A DNA stretch of 64,000 bases, taken from NCBI GenBank assembly GCA_902786855.1, contig CADAEH010000001.1, positions 1 to 64,000 of the forward strand, in the 5' to 3' direction. Positions within the stretch are counted from its first letter, which is position 1; the number at the start of each line of letters is the position of its first letter. Origin of the DNA: an uncultured Eubacteriales bacterium (GTDB lineage Bacteria; Bacillota; Clostridia; Peptostreptococcales; Anaerovoracaceae). Below the pieces are notes generated by a model, which was not told the origin of the DNA, ran no database searches, and saw only the letters and a program-made list of their open reading frames with translations. This document shows, one piece after another, positions 35,577 through 44,366 of this stretch. Made by a program: the position numbers and the translations under genes.

Positions 35577-36539
35577 CTATTCTCTTCTGGCTGCAACAGC
35601 GCACCACTCTCCGTCGTGAATCACTTGTTCTATCCTGAAACCGGCACTTTGTATCGCCTCGCTGACCACTGCTTCTTTGATATCCAGTATTCCTGATGTG
35701 ATATACAGGCCTCCCGGCGCAAGATGCTCTGCTGCCGCAGGTGAAAGTCTGATGACAAGATCAGCCATCAGATTCGCGGTAATGATATCCGCTTCATAGC
35801 TGACGCCTTCCGTCAGGTCACCATACTGCACAGTTATCCTGTCAGCAAGTCCGTTATGTTCTATATTCTCTTCCGCCACCCTGACAGCATCGGTATCTAT
35901 GTCTATCCCGAGCGCTTCATCTGCTCCGAGCAATGCAGCTGCTATTGCAAGTATGCCTGTTCCAGTCCCGACATCGAGCACTCTGATCGCATTGTCAGAA
36001 TCCTTCTGTCCGCCGGCTTTGCCTTTTCCAAGATATTCCTCCAGTGCTTTTATACACATGGAAGTGGTCTCGTGAAGTCCGCTTCCGAAGGCCATCCCCG
36101 GATCCATCTCTATGACCAGTTCGCCTTCTGCCGGCTCGTATTCCTCCCAGCTCGGTTTAACGACGATACGGCTGCCCACCCTGGTCGGTTTGAAGTGTTC
36201 CTGCCACTTATACAGCCACTCACTGTCGTCCCCTGCACTGCTGCTCTCCATACTGATCCCGGGCATGCCGCTTTCGAGCAGCTGTTTTGCCCTTGTGAGC
36301 TCCGCTCTGCCCTCTTCATCATCAGTAAAAAACAGCGTGATCACCGGACTGCGGTCCAGGTCTTTTGTCAGCGCTTCATTGATATAATCATACCGGTAAA
36401 TATCCGGATGCGCTGCGATGTCCCTTATGTCATCAGGATCATCGATCATCATCGAAATGAAGCCTGCATCGGTCAGCAGGTACTCTGTATTCTCCAGATG
36501 AGATCTATCTACTTTTATCTTAAGTTCCAAATATTCCAT
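35577..36539 (-). CDS. prmA: Ribosomal protein L11 methyltransferase
   Basis: A 320-residue SAM methyltransferase that methylates L11. N-terminal substrate domain (about 1-130), then LDVGTGTGILAIAAA (SAM loop), GIDIDTDAV, and the catalytic-region NLMADLVI in place of the common NI-A. The start at MEYLELKIK is the family start; an upstream in-frame ATG adds six residues. No strong RBS is seen. Confidence 0.92.
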   Translation of the reverse strand: MEYLELKIKVDRSHLENTEYLLTDAGFISMMIDDPDDIRDIAAHPDIYRYDYINEALTKDLDRSPVITLFFTDDEEGRAELTRAKQLLESGMPGISMESSSAGDDSEWLYKWQEHFKPTRVGSRIVVKPSWEEYEPAEGELVIEMDPGMAFGSGLHETTSMCIKALEEYLGKGKAGGQKDSDNAIRVLDVGTGTGILAIAAALLGADEALGIDIDTDAVRVAEENIEHNGLADRITVQYGDLTEGVSYEADIITANLMADLVIRLSPAAAEHLAPGGLYITSGILDIKEAVVSEAIQSAGFRIEQVIHDGEWCAVAARRE

Positions 36540-36715
36540 GTAACAATGATAGCACAAATCTGCTCATGTGAGAACCGCTGCAAGCCGTGAAGCCGTTCTA
36601 AATCATGGCTTTAGAGCATTTTACTTGACTGGTTTTTCTTATAGTGATAACCTTGTTTCGGGACTTTTTTTATTCGCGTGCAGAATTTTTTCTGCCTATC
36701 TCAGGGGGTATTAAA

Positions 36716-37357
36716 ATGGGAAAGGTATTACAGAACAAGATCCAGAAAAGGACCGCTTTGCTTGACAGTGCTTTTGAATTATTCACTACCGTCGGTTTTA
36801 CAGATACGACGATCAGGGACATAGCCAGCAAGGCGGGAGTTGCAAAGGGTACATTTTATCTGTATTTCAGGGATAAAACTGACATCCGCGATGCACTTAT
36901 CCGGGCAAAGGCAAGCAAGCTGCTCCAGGATGCTTATGAAAGCATGGAGGCTCAAAGAAATGAGCTTACTGAAGAAATGGATGCCGCTGATAAGTTCATC
37001 TACATCATCGATCATATAGTGGACAGCGTTACAGAAGATGTCTACTTCGTAAAGTTCATCTCAAAGCATCTGTCATGGGGTCTCTTCACCAAAGGCCCTC
37101 GCACTCCGAATGAGTACTACGGCATCGAGGAAAACAGAGCGACTGTTCTGGATTTCGAGGTCCAGATCCAGAATATGCTTGATGCCGACAATGTCAAGGT
37201 CCGTGACCTGCGCATTCTTCTTTTCACACTGCTTGAGCTGGTGAGTTCAGTAACATATGATCTTGCCCTATATAATGAGCCAATGTCACTTGAAGAGTTC
37301 AAGCCGCATCTCCACCGCAGCATACGTCTGCTCGTCAATGATGCAATCATCGAATAA
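36716..37357 (+). CDS. TetR/AcrR-family transcriptional regulator
   Basis: A 213-residue regulator with a canonical helix-turn-helix (TIRDIASKAGVAKGTFYLYF, about 31-50) and a helical C-terminal domain of the TetR_C type. ATG 36716 follows AGGGGG by about 7 bases, so an upstream in-frame start is not used. It is a single-gene unit between prmA (divergent) and tyrS (convergent); its target cannot be inferred. Confidence 0.88.
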   Translation: MGKVLQNKIQKRTALLDSAFELFTTVGFTDTTIRDIASKAGVAKGTFYLYFRDKTDIRDALIRAKASKLLQDAYESMEAQRNELTEEMDAADKFIYIIDHIVDSVTEDVYFVKFISKHLSWGLFTKGPRTPNEYYGIEENRATVLDFEVQIQNMLDADNVKVRDLRILLFTLLELVSSVTYDLALYNEPMSLEEFKPHLHRSIRLLVNDAIIE

Positions 37358-37374
37358 CGTCTATGCAAGCCAAA

Positions 37375-37400
37375 AGCGGAGCCAACCGGCTCCGCTCTTT
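37375..37400. terminator. Convergent terminator, TetR gene and tyrS
   Basis: Perfect 9-bp stem AGCGGAGCC/GGCTCCGCT (37375-37383/37388-37396) with a 4-base loop and T tracts on both strands. Confidence 0.88.
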
Positions 37401-37421
37401 TGTTTTGCTGCAGCGTGAATG

Positions 37422-38756
37422 TTACGCAAGCACGATCTTCTTGAATTTCTTTTTGCCCTTCTGAAGGATGAGCTCTCCGTCCTTGAACTGGTCAAGAGTG
37501 ACTGCGAACTTCTTGTCTGTGACCTGCTCGCCGTTTACTCTTGCGCCGCCGCCCTGGATGGTCCTGTAAGCCTCTGATGTTGAAGGCTCGAGTCCTGCTT
37601 CCTTGAGAAGTGCTGCAAGTCCGAAGCCATCTCCCTCGAATCTTGCCTTGTCCATCTGTACTGATGGCATATCCTGTGAAACTCCGCCGCCTGCGAAGAT
37701 CTCACGGCTTGTCTCGAGAGCTTTCTTAGCTTTCTCTTCGCCGTGTACCAGCTTGGTCACCTCATAGGCGAGGATCTCCTTAGCCTCGTTGATAGCTGAA
37801 CCCTCGAGAGCAGAGAGTCTGTTGACCTCGCTCATAGGCAGGAATGTAAGCATCCTCAGGCACTTGTTGACGTCTGCGTCAGCAACATTTCTCCAATACT
37901 GGAAGAAGTCATATACCGGGCACTTTCTCTCGTCAAGCCAGAGCGCTCCCTTGGCTGTCTTACCCATCTTCTTGCCTTCGCTTGTTGTCAGCAGTCCGAC
38001 TGTGAGTCCGAATACTTCCTTGCCGCAGGTCTTTCTGGTCAGATCAACACCTGCAATGATGTTGGACCACTGGTCGTTTCCGCCGAACTGTGCTTTAAGG
38101 TCGAAGTCTCTTGCCATGACCATGAAGTCGTAAGCCTGGAGCAGCATGTATGAGAACTCGAAGAATGAAAGTCCTTCGTCTCTTTCCATTCTGGTCTTGA
38201 ATGCGTCAGCTCTCAGCATGGTGTTGACGTTGAAGTGTCTGCCGATCTCTCTTGCGAATTCTGTGAACTTGCAAGGTCTGATCCACTCAGCATTGTTGAC
38301 GCTTACTGCCAGTCCAGGAAGAGGCTCTCTGTTCTGGTGTCCCGGGTGGTATACGCCTTCGTTACCTTCATATTTCCAGCCGTCATCAAAATCTATGAAT
38401 TTCTCGAAGAGTCTCTTGAACTGTCTGCAGTTCTCGTCGATCGTCTCGATAGTCATTACCTGACGCATGTCACTGCGTCCGGAAGGATCGCCGATCTCAC
38501 CTGTTCCGCCGCCGAGGAGGAATACAGGAGTATGTCCGTATTTCTGCATATACATCATGGTGATGACAGGGATAAAGTGTCCTACATGCAGGCAGTCTGC
38601 TGTCGGGTCGAATCCGATATAGAATTTTATCTTTTCCTTGCCGAGGAGCTCTCTCAGAGCTTCAGGGTTGGTAGCCTGTTCGATCAGTCCTCTCTCAACC
38701 AGGACATCATATACATTGGTGTGCTCACTGACATTATCAGGAATTAACGTTTTCAT
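37422..38756 (-). CDS. tyrS: Tyrosyl-tRNA synthetase
   Basis: A 444-residue class I synthetase charging tRNA-Tyr. HIGH-type motif CLHVGHF (about 55-61), KMSKS-type KKMGKTAKGALWL, and a C-terminal S4 domain (about 380-444, ends KGKKKFKKIVLA). The insert YWRNVADADVNKC is typical of the longer TyrS variant. No T-box leader is visible in the 170 bases upstream. Confidence 0.94.
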   Translation of the reverse strand: MKTLIPDNVSEHTNVYDVLVERGLIEQATNPEALRELLGKEKIKFYIGFDPTADCLHVGHFIPVITMMYMQKYGHTPVFLLGGGTGEIGDPSGRSDMRQVMTIETIDENCRQFKRLFEKFIDFDDGWKYEGNEGVYHPGHQNREPLPGLAVSVNNAEWIRPCKFTEFAREIGRHFNVNTMLRADAFKTRMERDEGLSFFEFSYMLLQAYDFMVMARDFDLKAQFGGNDQWSNIIAGVDLTRKTCGKEVFGLTVGLLTTSEGKKMGKTAKGALWLDERKCPVYDFFQYWRNVADADVNKCLRMLTFLPMSEVNRLSALEGSAINEAKEILAYEVTKLVHGEEKAKKALETSREIFAGGGVSQDMPSVQMDKARFEGDGFGLAALLKEAGLEPSTSEAYRTIQGGGARVNGEQVTDKKFAVTLDQFKDGELILQKGKKKFKKIVLA

Positions 38757-38852
38757 TGATATTCTCCTTATTCTAGTTGGTCAAAATCCACACAAAACTA
38801 TATCACTTTTGCCGCAAAGCGTCAATTGAAAAGCGGTCAGCCGGTACAGTTC

Positions 38853-38887
38853 AAAAAAACAGCAAGACATCTGATGATATCTTGCTG
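38853..38887 (-). terminator. Terminator after rpiB
   Basis: Stem CAGCAAGA/TCTTGCTG (38860-38867/38880-38887) and seven Ts on the minus strand. Confidence 0.85.
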
Positions 38888-38927
38888 CCGTTGTTTGCTT
38901 TTTTCTCAAACCGAGTCAGGACAAGCT

Positions 38928-39365
38928 CTAAAAATCCAGATCCTCGATCTCGTTGATCCTGCGCAGGTGCTTTCCGCCTTCGAACTCTGTAGTCATCCAT
39001 GTATCGATGATATCAAATGCGAGCTCCTGGCTGATCATCCTTGCTCCCATGCAAACTACGTTGGCATTATTGTGTCTTCTGCACATTTCTGCCATCTCTA
39101 CAGATGTGCACAGAGCGGCTCTGATGCCAGGGACCTTATTGCATGCGATACTGATGCCGATGCCCGATCCGCAGACTGCTATGCCTCTCTCAGCCTCGCC
39201 GGAAGCAACTGCTTTACCGACAGCATGTCCGTATTTCGGATAGTCTACTGACTCCGGTGAATATGTGCCTACATCTATAATAGTGTGGCCTTCGCCTTCC
39301 ATTTTAGCTTTGATAGCTTCTTTAAGTTCGTAAGCTGCATGGTCACTGCCAAGTGCGATTATCAT
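38928..39365 (-). CDS. rpiB: Ribose-5-phosphate isomerase B
   Basis: A 145-residue RpiB/LacAB protein. GSDHAAYELK (start) and AVCGSGIGISIACNK hold the catalytic Cys and phosphate-binding loop; CRRHNNANVVCMG is also typical. It interconverts ribulose-5-P and ribose-5-P. ATG 39365 follows GGGGGAGG. In many Clostridia rpiB sits between sua5 and upp; here it is next to the TRAP/transketolase locus, so it may serve that pathway. Confidence 0.93.
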   Translation of the reverse strand: MIIALGSDHAAYELKEAIKAKMEGEGHTIIDVGTYSPESVDYPKYGHAVGKAVASGEAERGIAVCGSGIGISIACNKVPGIRAALCTSVEMAEMCRRHNNANVVCMGARMISQELAFDIIDTWMTTEFEGGKHLRRINEIEDLDF

Positions 39366-39438
39366 TGTTTTCCTCCCCCGTATAAATAAGGCCGCTGATC
39401 TTATCAGACGGCCAAAAGTTCTGCTTGCGCTCACTGTT

Positions 39439-40161
39439 TCAGTGCTGTTCTAAGAGCTCCTCTTCGAAGTAACTCTCTCTGACCTTTGCGCTGAGACTGT
39501 GGCTGTCTTTATTCCTTATGGATTCAAGCAGCTGTCTGTGTGCATCGATAAGTTCTTCATATCTGCCGGCTTTGATCATAGCTTCAACAGTATGCAAGCG
39601 CACGGCATAAGTAAGAGATCTTACTACTCTGTTGATCTTGTCTGCCATAGGGTTCTTTCCCATTAAGGCAATCAGATCATGGAACTTTTCATCTGCTTCA
39701 AAGAAGGCTTTGACAGGATCTTCTTCGTCTTTGAGAGATTCTCTCATCACATCCAACTGTGATTCCAGTTCTTCCAATTCTTCTTCTGTATGGTGGTCAA
39801 TGGCCAGACGCATCATACCGGCTTCCGTCATCTCCCTGAGCTCCATGAGATTCTCAAAAGAATCCTGGTTGAGGATAATACCGTAAACCATAGGGTCTAT
39901 CATGCTCTCTGTGTAGCCGTTGCATACGAAGGTTCCCTCCGAACGCTTGCTTTCAAGCACACCGAGATAGGTCAGGATCTTGATTGCTTCTCTGACACTG
40001 CTGCGTGCGACTCCGAGCGACTCTGCCAGTTCCGGCTCAGGCGGTATCTTATCCCCAGGTTTAAGCTCTTTGGTGCGCATCGCATCAGTAAGCCTGTTGA
40101 TAACGCTCTGGACCACTGATTCTTTTTTCAGGCTCTTGAGATAGGTTGGTGTCTGGCCCAT
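39439..40161 (-). CDS. FadR-type GntR regulator, paralog 1
   Basis: A 240-residue regulator: winged helix (ESLGVARSSVREAIKILTYLG, about 50-70) and FCD ligand domain (FEADEKFHDLIALMGKNPM; later DAHRQLLESI). It is close to the protein at 43600-44334 through its whole length, the DNA-recognition helices being almost identical. The two flank dctPQM. FCD regulators usually sense small organic or sugar acids. It has its own promoter region behind the dctM terminator. Confidence 0.9.
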   Translation of the reverse strand: MGQTPTYLKSLKKESVVQSVINRLTDAMRTKELKPGDKIPPEPELAESLGVARSSVREAIKILTYLGVLESKRSEGTFVCNGYTESMIDPMVYGIILNQDSFENLMELREMTEAGMMRLAIDHHTEEELEELESQLDVMRESLKDEEDPVKAFFEADEKFHDLIALMGKNPMADKINRVVRSLTYAVRLHTVEAMIKAGRYEELIDAHRQLLESIRNKDSHSLSAKVRESYFEEELLEQH

Positions 40162-40306
40162 CGCTGTATCTCCTTTGTTATTGATCGAGCTTATGTCATT
40201 ACATTATTGCAGGTCGTATGTATGACGTAATACACTGTGAAGCATAACAGAGTTAACTATTTTTGTCAATCATTTTAGCCCTGCAATTGAACGTTCGGTC
40301 AATTCC

Positions 40307-40317
40307 GGTCAGACATA
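40307..40317. promoter_or_regulatory. Half operator-like site upstream of GntR paralog 1
   Basis: GGTCAGACATA shares GTCAGACATA with the site ahead of dctP (43451-43463); the other arm is degenerate. Confidence 0.35.
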
Positions 40318-40357
40318 ATCAGAAGCTGCATGTCGTTTTACTTCATAAAAGCAACGA

Positions 40358-40388
40358 AAACTGCCGGGAGCCTTGCAGCCGGCAGTTT
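40358..40388 (-). terminator. Terminator of the TRAP operon
   Basis: Stem AAACTGCCGG/CCGGCAGTTT (40358-40367/40379-40388), TTTTC after it on the minus strand. Confidence 0.8.
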
Positions 40389-40401
40389 CCGATATTGCAT
40401 T

Positions 40402-41682
40402 TTAGCCGAATAATCCCGGCAGCCATGTAACGAAAGCTGGTACGTATGTGATCAGCAGCAATACGACCACAAGCGGAACGAGGAATGGAAGTACAGCTTT
40501 GTACATTTCCTCTATTCTTATGTTTGCAGTCTTTGCGCAGATGAACAGGCTTGTCCCTACAGGCGGTGTGCACAGACCGATCATCAGGTTCAGTACCAGT
40601 ACGACGCCCAGGTGTACAGGGTCGATTCCGAATGATCCCATGAGAGGGATAAGGAACGGAACTGTGATGGTCATAACAGCCAGCGCTTCCATGAACATTC
40701 CGATGATCAGGAATGCGATGTTCAGGATCAGCAGCATGATGTATTTGTTGGTTGTCATGCTTGTCAGTGCGTGTGACAGAGCATCTGTCATACCCATCAT
40801 TGTAACGAGCCATGAGAATGCTGCCGCACCGCAGATGATGATCAGGATTCCGGCACCGTCTGCTACAGTCTGCTTGAGAGCCTCATAGATCTCCTTTACT
40901 GTCATGCCCTTATAGAGGATGACTGACAGGATGAATGCGTATACTACAGCTACGCACGCAGCTTCTGTAGGTGAGAAGATACCTGTCCAGATACCGCCGA
41001 TGATGATGACAGGTGTCATCAGTGAAAGGAAAGCTTCCTTAGTAGCTCTGAGGAGTTCCTTTCCATCGAATTTGTGTACCGGATAATTTCTCTTCTTGGA
41101 CACTATGAATACCAGGATACTTGTGGCAAGAGCCAGCAGCAGGCCAGGTACGATACCTCCGATGAAGAGTGTACCTACAGCGACTTCGGTCATCATTCCG
41201 TATACTACCATAGGGATCGAAGGCGGGATGATAGGTCCGATCGTTGCGCTTGCGCATGTTACTGCAGCTGCGAAGTCAGCGTCGAATCCCTCGTCGATCA
41301 TAGCATCGACCTCGATCTGTCCGAGTCCGCCGGCGTCAGCAACAGCTGAGCCGCTCATTCCGGAGAATACGATTGAAGCGAGTACGTTGGCGTGTCCGAG
41401 TCCGCCCGGGATCCACCCGATGAGTGCAGAACAGGCCCGGAATATTCGTCGTGTGATGCCGCCCGTATTCATTAGCTTAGCAGCTAATATGAAGAACGGG
41501 ATGGCCAATAACGTGTATGAAGATGCATTACCTATCATTCGGTGTACGATAGCTGTCGGCTCGAACATGCCCGTGATCATTGTTGTAGACAGGGCAGATA
41601 TAGCCAGTGAAAAACCGATCGGTACACCCATGATCATGAGTAACAGGAATATTCCCATTACCAGAATTACCAGTTTAATCAT
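40402..41682 (-). CDS. dctM: TRAP transporter large permease (DctM)
   Basis: A 426-residue membrane protein with about twelve hydrophobic helices and the DctM family pattern (GVPIGFSLAISA near the start, FSGMSGSAVADAGGLG, TVPFLIPL, LMIGLCTPPVGTSLF). It is the sodium-coupled transport channel of a tripartite ATP-independent carboxylate transporter. 17 bases downstream of dctQ; good RBS GGGAGG. Confidence 0.94.
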   Translation of the reverse strand: MIKLVILVMGIFLLLMIMGVPIGFSLAISALSTTMITGMFEPTAIVHRMIGNASSYTLLAIPFFILAAKLMNTGGITRRIFRACSALIGWIPGGLGHANVLASIVFSGMSGSAVADAGGLGQIEVDAMIDEGFDADFAAAVTCASATIGPIIPPSIPMVVYGMMTEVAVGTLFIGGIVPGLLLALATSILVFIVSKKRNYPVHKFDGKELLRATKEAFLSLMTPVIIIGGIWTGIFSPTEAACVAVVYAFILSVILYKGMTVKEIYEALKQTVADGAGILIIICGAAAFSWLVTMMGMTDALSHALTSMTTNKYIMLLILNIAFLIIGMFMEALAVMTITVPFLIPLMGSFGIDPVHLGVVLVLNLMIGLCTPPVGTSLFICAKTANIRIEEMYKAVLPFLVPLVVVLLLITYVPAFVTWLPGLFG

Positions 41683-41699
41683 ATTTATACCTCCCGATT

Positions 41700-42215
41700 T
41701 TAGATCTCTGCAGCTGGAGCAGCAGCCTCAGGCTCAGCGTTTTCTGCAGCCTTGATCCTCTTGTATCCTACGTTAACGATCTGGAAGAGCGACATAAGGG
41801 CCCCGATCGGGAACGGCATGTAGAACCATCCACGGGCGACCGGGATCGTCTGATAAAGAGTCTGCATGGAGTTCTGTACGACACCTATAGCAAGGTAACC
41901 TGCTACACACAGGAATACGAAGCAGAATCCATCCATGACTGTCAGCCAGATCGCGCGCTTTTTTGGACTCATTGCGTTAGGCACGAAAGTCAGCCTCATG
42001 TGCTCGTCATTATGGAATGTCATGGACATACCGATAAATACGATCCATGACAGGCATACAAGGGTTACCTCGTACTGCCAAGCAACAGGGTTGTTGAAGC
42101 AGTAACGGCTGATAACCGACCATGTGATCAGGAGGATGAGGAATACCATCAATATTACCGTAATGGCAGACGCGATGTTATTTATCACCTCGCAAAATTT
42201 ATCGAATTTTTTCAT
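41700..42215 (-). CDS. dctQ: TRAP transporter small permease (DctQ)
   Basis: A 171-residue protein with four membrane helices and the DctQ signature WQYEVTLVCLSWIVFIGMSM (about 52-71). It pairs with DctM and docks DctP. The tail is Ala/Glu-rich. The gap to dctP holds a strong hairpin. Confidence 0.92.
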   Translation of the reverse strand: MKKFDKFCEVINNIASAITVILMVFLILLITWSVISRYCFNNPVAWQYEVTLVCLSWIVFIGMSMTFHNDEHMRLTFVPNAMSPKKRAIWLTVMDGFCFVFLCVAGYLAIGVVQNSMQTLYQTIPVARGWFYMPFPIGALMSLFQIVNVGYKRIKAAENAEPEAAAPAAEI

Positions 42216-42243
42216 AATTCAGATTCCTCTCTGTGACTTATAA

Positions 42244-42282
42244 AACATATGCAGGGGCGTGTATGTCGCCCCCGCATATGTT
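42244..42282 (-). terminator. Intra-operon hairpin between dctP and dctQ
   Basis: Stem AACATATGC-GGGGC / GCCCC-GCATATGTT (42244-42282) with opposed unpaired bases A42253 and C42273, TTTTA after it on the minus strand. Likely a partial terminator or stabiliser that leaves more dctP than dctQM message. Confidence 0.7.
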
Positions 42283-42343
42283 CAGGACGAAATCTTTTCA
42301 GTTACTGACGATTAGTACTTAGATTAGCAAACTGTAGCCGTAA

Positions 42344-43378
42344 TTACTCAGCAGCCTGGATGCGCTTTACGAGATCCTCGGCCCAGTCATTCTGTGCATA
42401 GAAGTCATCATATACAGAAGCTGTAGCAGCCTTGAGCTCTTCAACATCCGGATAAGTTACTTCCATACCAGCTTCCTCAAGATCTTTCAGCATAGTCTCC
42501 TGGCTGTCAACGATAGCCTTACGATGCTCATCGCCGTAAGTCTTAGCAGCTTCCTTGAGGAGGTTCTGAACGTCTTCAGGATACTTGTTCCATGATGTGA
42601 GTGAGAAGATCATGTTCTTGCACTCATACTTGTGGTTGGTCATAGCCAGATATTTCTGAACATCCTGGAAGTTGTTAGCATGGATGTTGGAAATCGGGTT
42701 TTCCTGACCATCGAATGTTCCCTGCTGCAGAGCGAGGTAGAGCTCGGAGAATGCAAGAGGTGATGGGGAAGCACCGAGTGCTTCAAAGATAGCCATTGTC
42801 ATAGCATCCTCAGGAGTTCTGATCTTCAGGCCCTTGAAGTCAGCAGAGCTGTTGATAGCTCTCTTGGAGTTAGTTGTCTGACGCAGACCGTTTTCCCAGT
42901 ATGCAAGCTGGATCATGTTGTGGCTCTCAAGGTCAGCTACGAGCTCGTCACCGATCTCGCTGTCGAGTACCTTGTAAACGGAATCATAATCCGGGAAGAG
43001 GAACGGGAGACCCAGAGTGTTGATCTTAGGAGCGAAAGATGCTTCCTGTCCCTGAGGCATCATCATAGCGTCCAGTGATCCCATCTCGAGCATCTCAGCC
43101 ATCTCAGCGTTGGATCCGAGCTGTTCAGCAGCATAGATGTCTACCTTAACTGCTCCGCCTGACTGCTCCTCTACATACTTAGCAAAGTTTTCAAGAGAAA
43201 CGTTGATAAGGTTAGTTGTTGTGTCGCTGTGGCCGATCTTGATAGTGAATGTCTGTCCGCCTGCGAATGCATCGGAATCTCCACCATCAGCTGCGCCGGA
43301 ATCACCGCCGCCTCCACATGCTGCAAGAGCAAATGTGAGAACTGCCATCATTAACAGTGCTAAAAGTTTTTTCTTCAT
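42344..43378 (-). CDS. dctP: TRAP transporter solute-binding lipoprotein (DctP)
   Basis: A 344-residue lipoprotein. Signal peptide with lipobox LAAC (C21), low-complexity GGGGDSG spacer, then the DctP fold with INSSADFKGLKIRTPE (about 175-190, including the conserved Arg that binds the substrate carboxylate) and QGTFDGQENPISN. Substrate is an organic or sugar acid not readable from sequence. First gene of dctPQM; an operator-like palindrome lies 70 bases upstream. Confidence 0.94.
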   Translation of the reverse strand: MKKKLLALLMMAVLTFALAACGGGGDSGAADGGDSDAFAGGQTFTIKIGHSDTTTNLINVSLENFAKYVEEQSGGAVKVDIYAAEQLGSNAEMAEMLEMGSLDAMMMPQGQEASFAPKINTLGLPFLFPDYDSVYKVLDSEIGDELVADLESHNMIQLAYWENGLRQTTNSKRAINSSADFKGLKIRTPEDAMTMAIFEALGASPSPLAFSELYLALQQGTFDGQENPISNIHANNFQDVQKYLAMTNHKYECKNMIFSLTSWNKYPEDVQNLLKEAAKTYGDEHRKAIVDSQETMLKDLEEAGMEVTYPDVEELKAATASVYDDFYAQNDWAEDLVKRIQAAE

Positions 43379-43445
43379 TTTTACCCTCCTAATACCATTG
43401 ATTCAGGTGTTTTAAATAAGTTCCAGCAATAACATACTTGTTTGT

Positions 43446-43463
43446 TGTCATATGTCAGACATA
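43446..43463. promoter_or_regulatory. Operator-like site upstream of dctP
   Basis: TATGTCAGACATA (43451-43463) is a perfect 13-base palindrome. TGTCATATGTCA (43446-43457) is identical to 48599-48610 ahead of the dehydrogenase gene. The two neighbouring FadR-type regulators are the obvious candidates to bind it. Confidence 0.55.
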
Positions 43464-43548
43464 CTATGTAAGGCAATGATACCTTATCAACTTATAAATG
43501 TCCAGCAATTCGGGTGATTGTTATTAGTTTCACAGTTATTGACTTTTT

Positions 43549-43604
43549 TATAACAAACGCCCATGTCTCCCGCCTCTATATATGCAGCGGGTTGAACTAT
43601 TACG
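43549..43604. mobile_element. Short copy of an IS200/IS605-end-like repeat
   Basis: Starts TATAACAAACGCC, contains CATGTCTCCCGCCTCTATA and GCGGGTTGAA, ends CTATTAC. It matches the two ends of the longer element at 57800-57976 with the interior missing. Its right end TTA is the stop codon of the GntR gene read on the minus strand. No transposase is present. Confidence 0.5.
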
Positions 43605-44334
43605 TGTCTTGCCCGGTCGTCTCGGTCAGCTCCTCTTCATAGTAGCTGAATCTGACCTTATTGCTGAGGTCATGGGTGTCCTTCTCCCTTATGGCTTCCA
43701 TCAGCTGGCGGTGAGTCTCGATCAGTTCTTCGGCACGGCCTTCGTTTATCATGATCGATACTGTTCTGAATCTCATGTTATAAGTCAGCGATCTCACCAC
43801 TCTGTTGATCTTGTCTGCCATCGGGTTTTTACCCATTTCGGCTATTTTGTCATGGAAGCTTTCATCAGCCCTGAAGAATGTCTCAACAGGATCATCTTCG
43901 GTCTCGACCGCACGCTCCATTTCTACAAGCAGTTCTTCAAGTTCCTGCAGTTCCTCTTCGCTGTGATGATCTATGGCCAGGCGCATCATACCTACCTCAG
44001 TCATCTCTCTGAGCTCCATAAGGTTCTCAAACGAGTCCTGATTAAGGAGTATCCCGTAGACCATAGGATCTATCATACTTTCGCTGAATCCGCTGCAGAT
44101 AAAAGTTCCTTCTGACCTTTTGCTCTCCAGAACTCCGAGGTAGGAGAGTATCTTGATGGCCTCTCTCAGGCTGCTCCTTGCGACGCCAAGGGCTTCTGCG
44201 AGCTCGATCTCAGGAGGTACTTTGTCTCCCGGCTTCAGCTCTCCGCTCTTGATAGCATCGGTCAGCCTGTTGATCACGCTCTGTACTACTGATTCTTTTC
44301 TGAGATTCTGCATGTACGATGGTATCTGGCTCAC
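43600..44334 (-). CDS. FadR-type GntR regulator, paralog 2
   Basis: A 244-residue regulator nearly colinear with the 39439-40161 protein: shared KESVVQSVINRLTDA, GVLESKRSEGTF, ESMIDPMVYGI and MADKINRVVRSLTY. Winged helix at about 50-70, FCD domain after about 90. Its stop codon lies in the end of the repeat element at 43549-43604, so its tail (TETTGQDT) may have been altered by insertion. It precedes dctP on the strand and follows the PPi-phosphofructokinase gene by 32 bases. Confidence 0.9.
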   Translation of the reverse strand: MSQIPSYMQNLRKESVVQSVINRLTDAIKSGELKPGDKVPPEIELAEALGVARSSLREAIKILSYLGVLESKRSEGTFICSGFSESMIDPMVYGILLNQDSFENLMELREMTEVGMMRLAIDHHSEEELQELEELLVEMERAVETEDDPVETFFRADESFHDKIAEMGKNPMADKINRVVRSLTYNMRFRTVSIMINEGRAEELIETHRQLMEAIREKDTHDLSNKVRFSYYEEELTETTGQDT

Positions 44335-44366
44335 TTTGATTTATCTCCTTCTGCTGTTTGTAATAA

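Noticed and set aside
38757-38927. T-box leader for tyrS
   Set aside because: No T-box sequence or specifier stem is seen; the hairpin present points away from tyrS and terminates rpiB.
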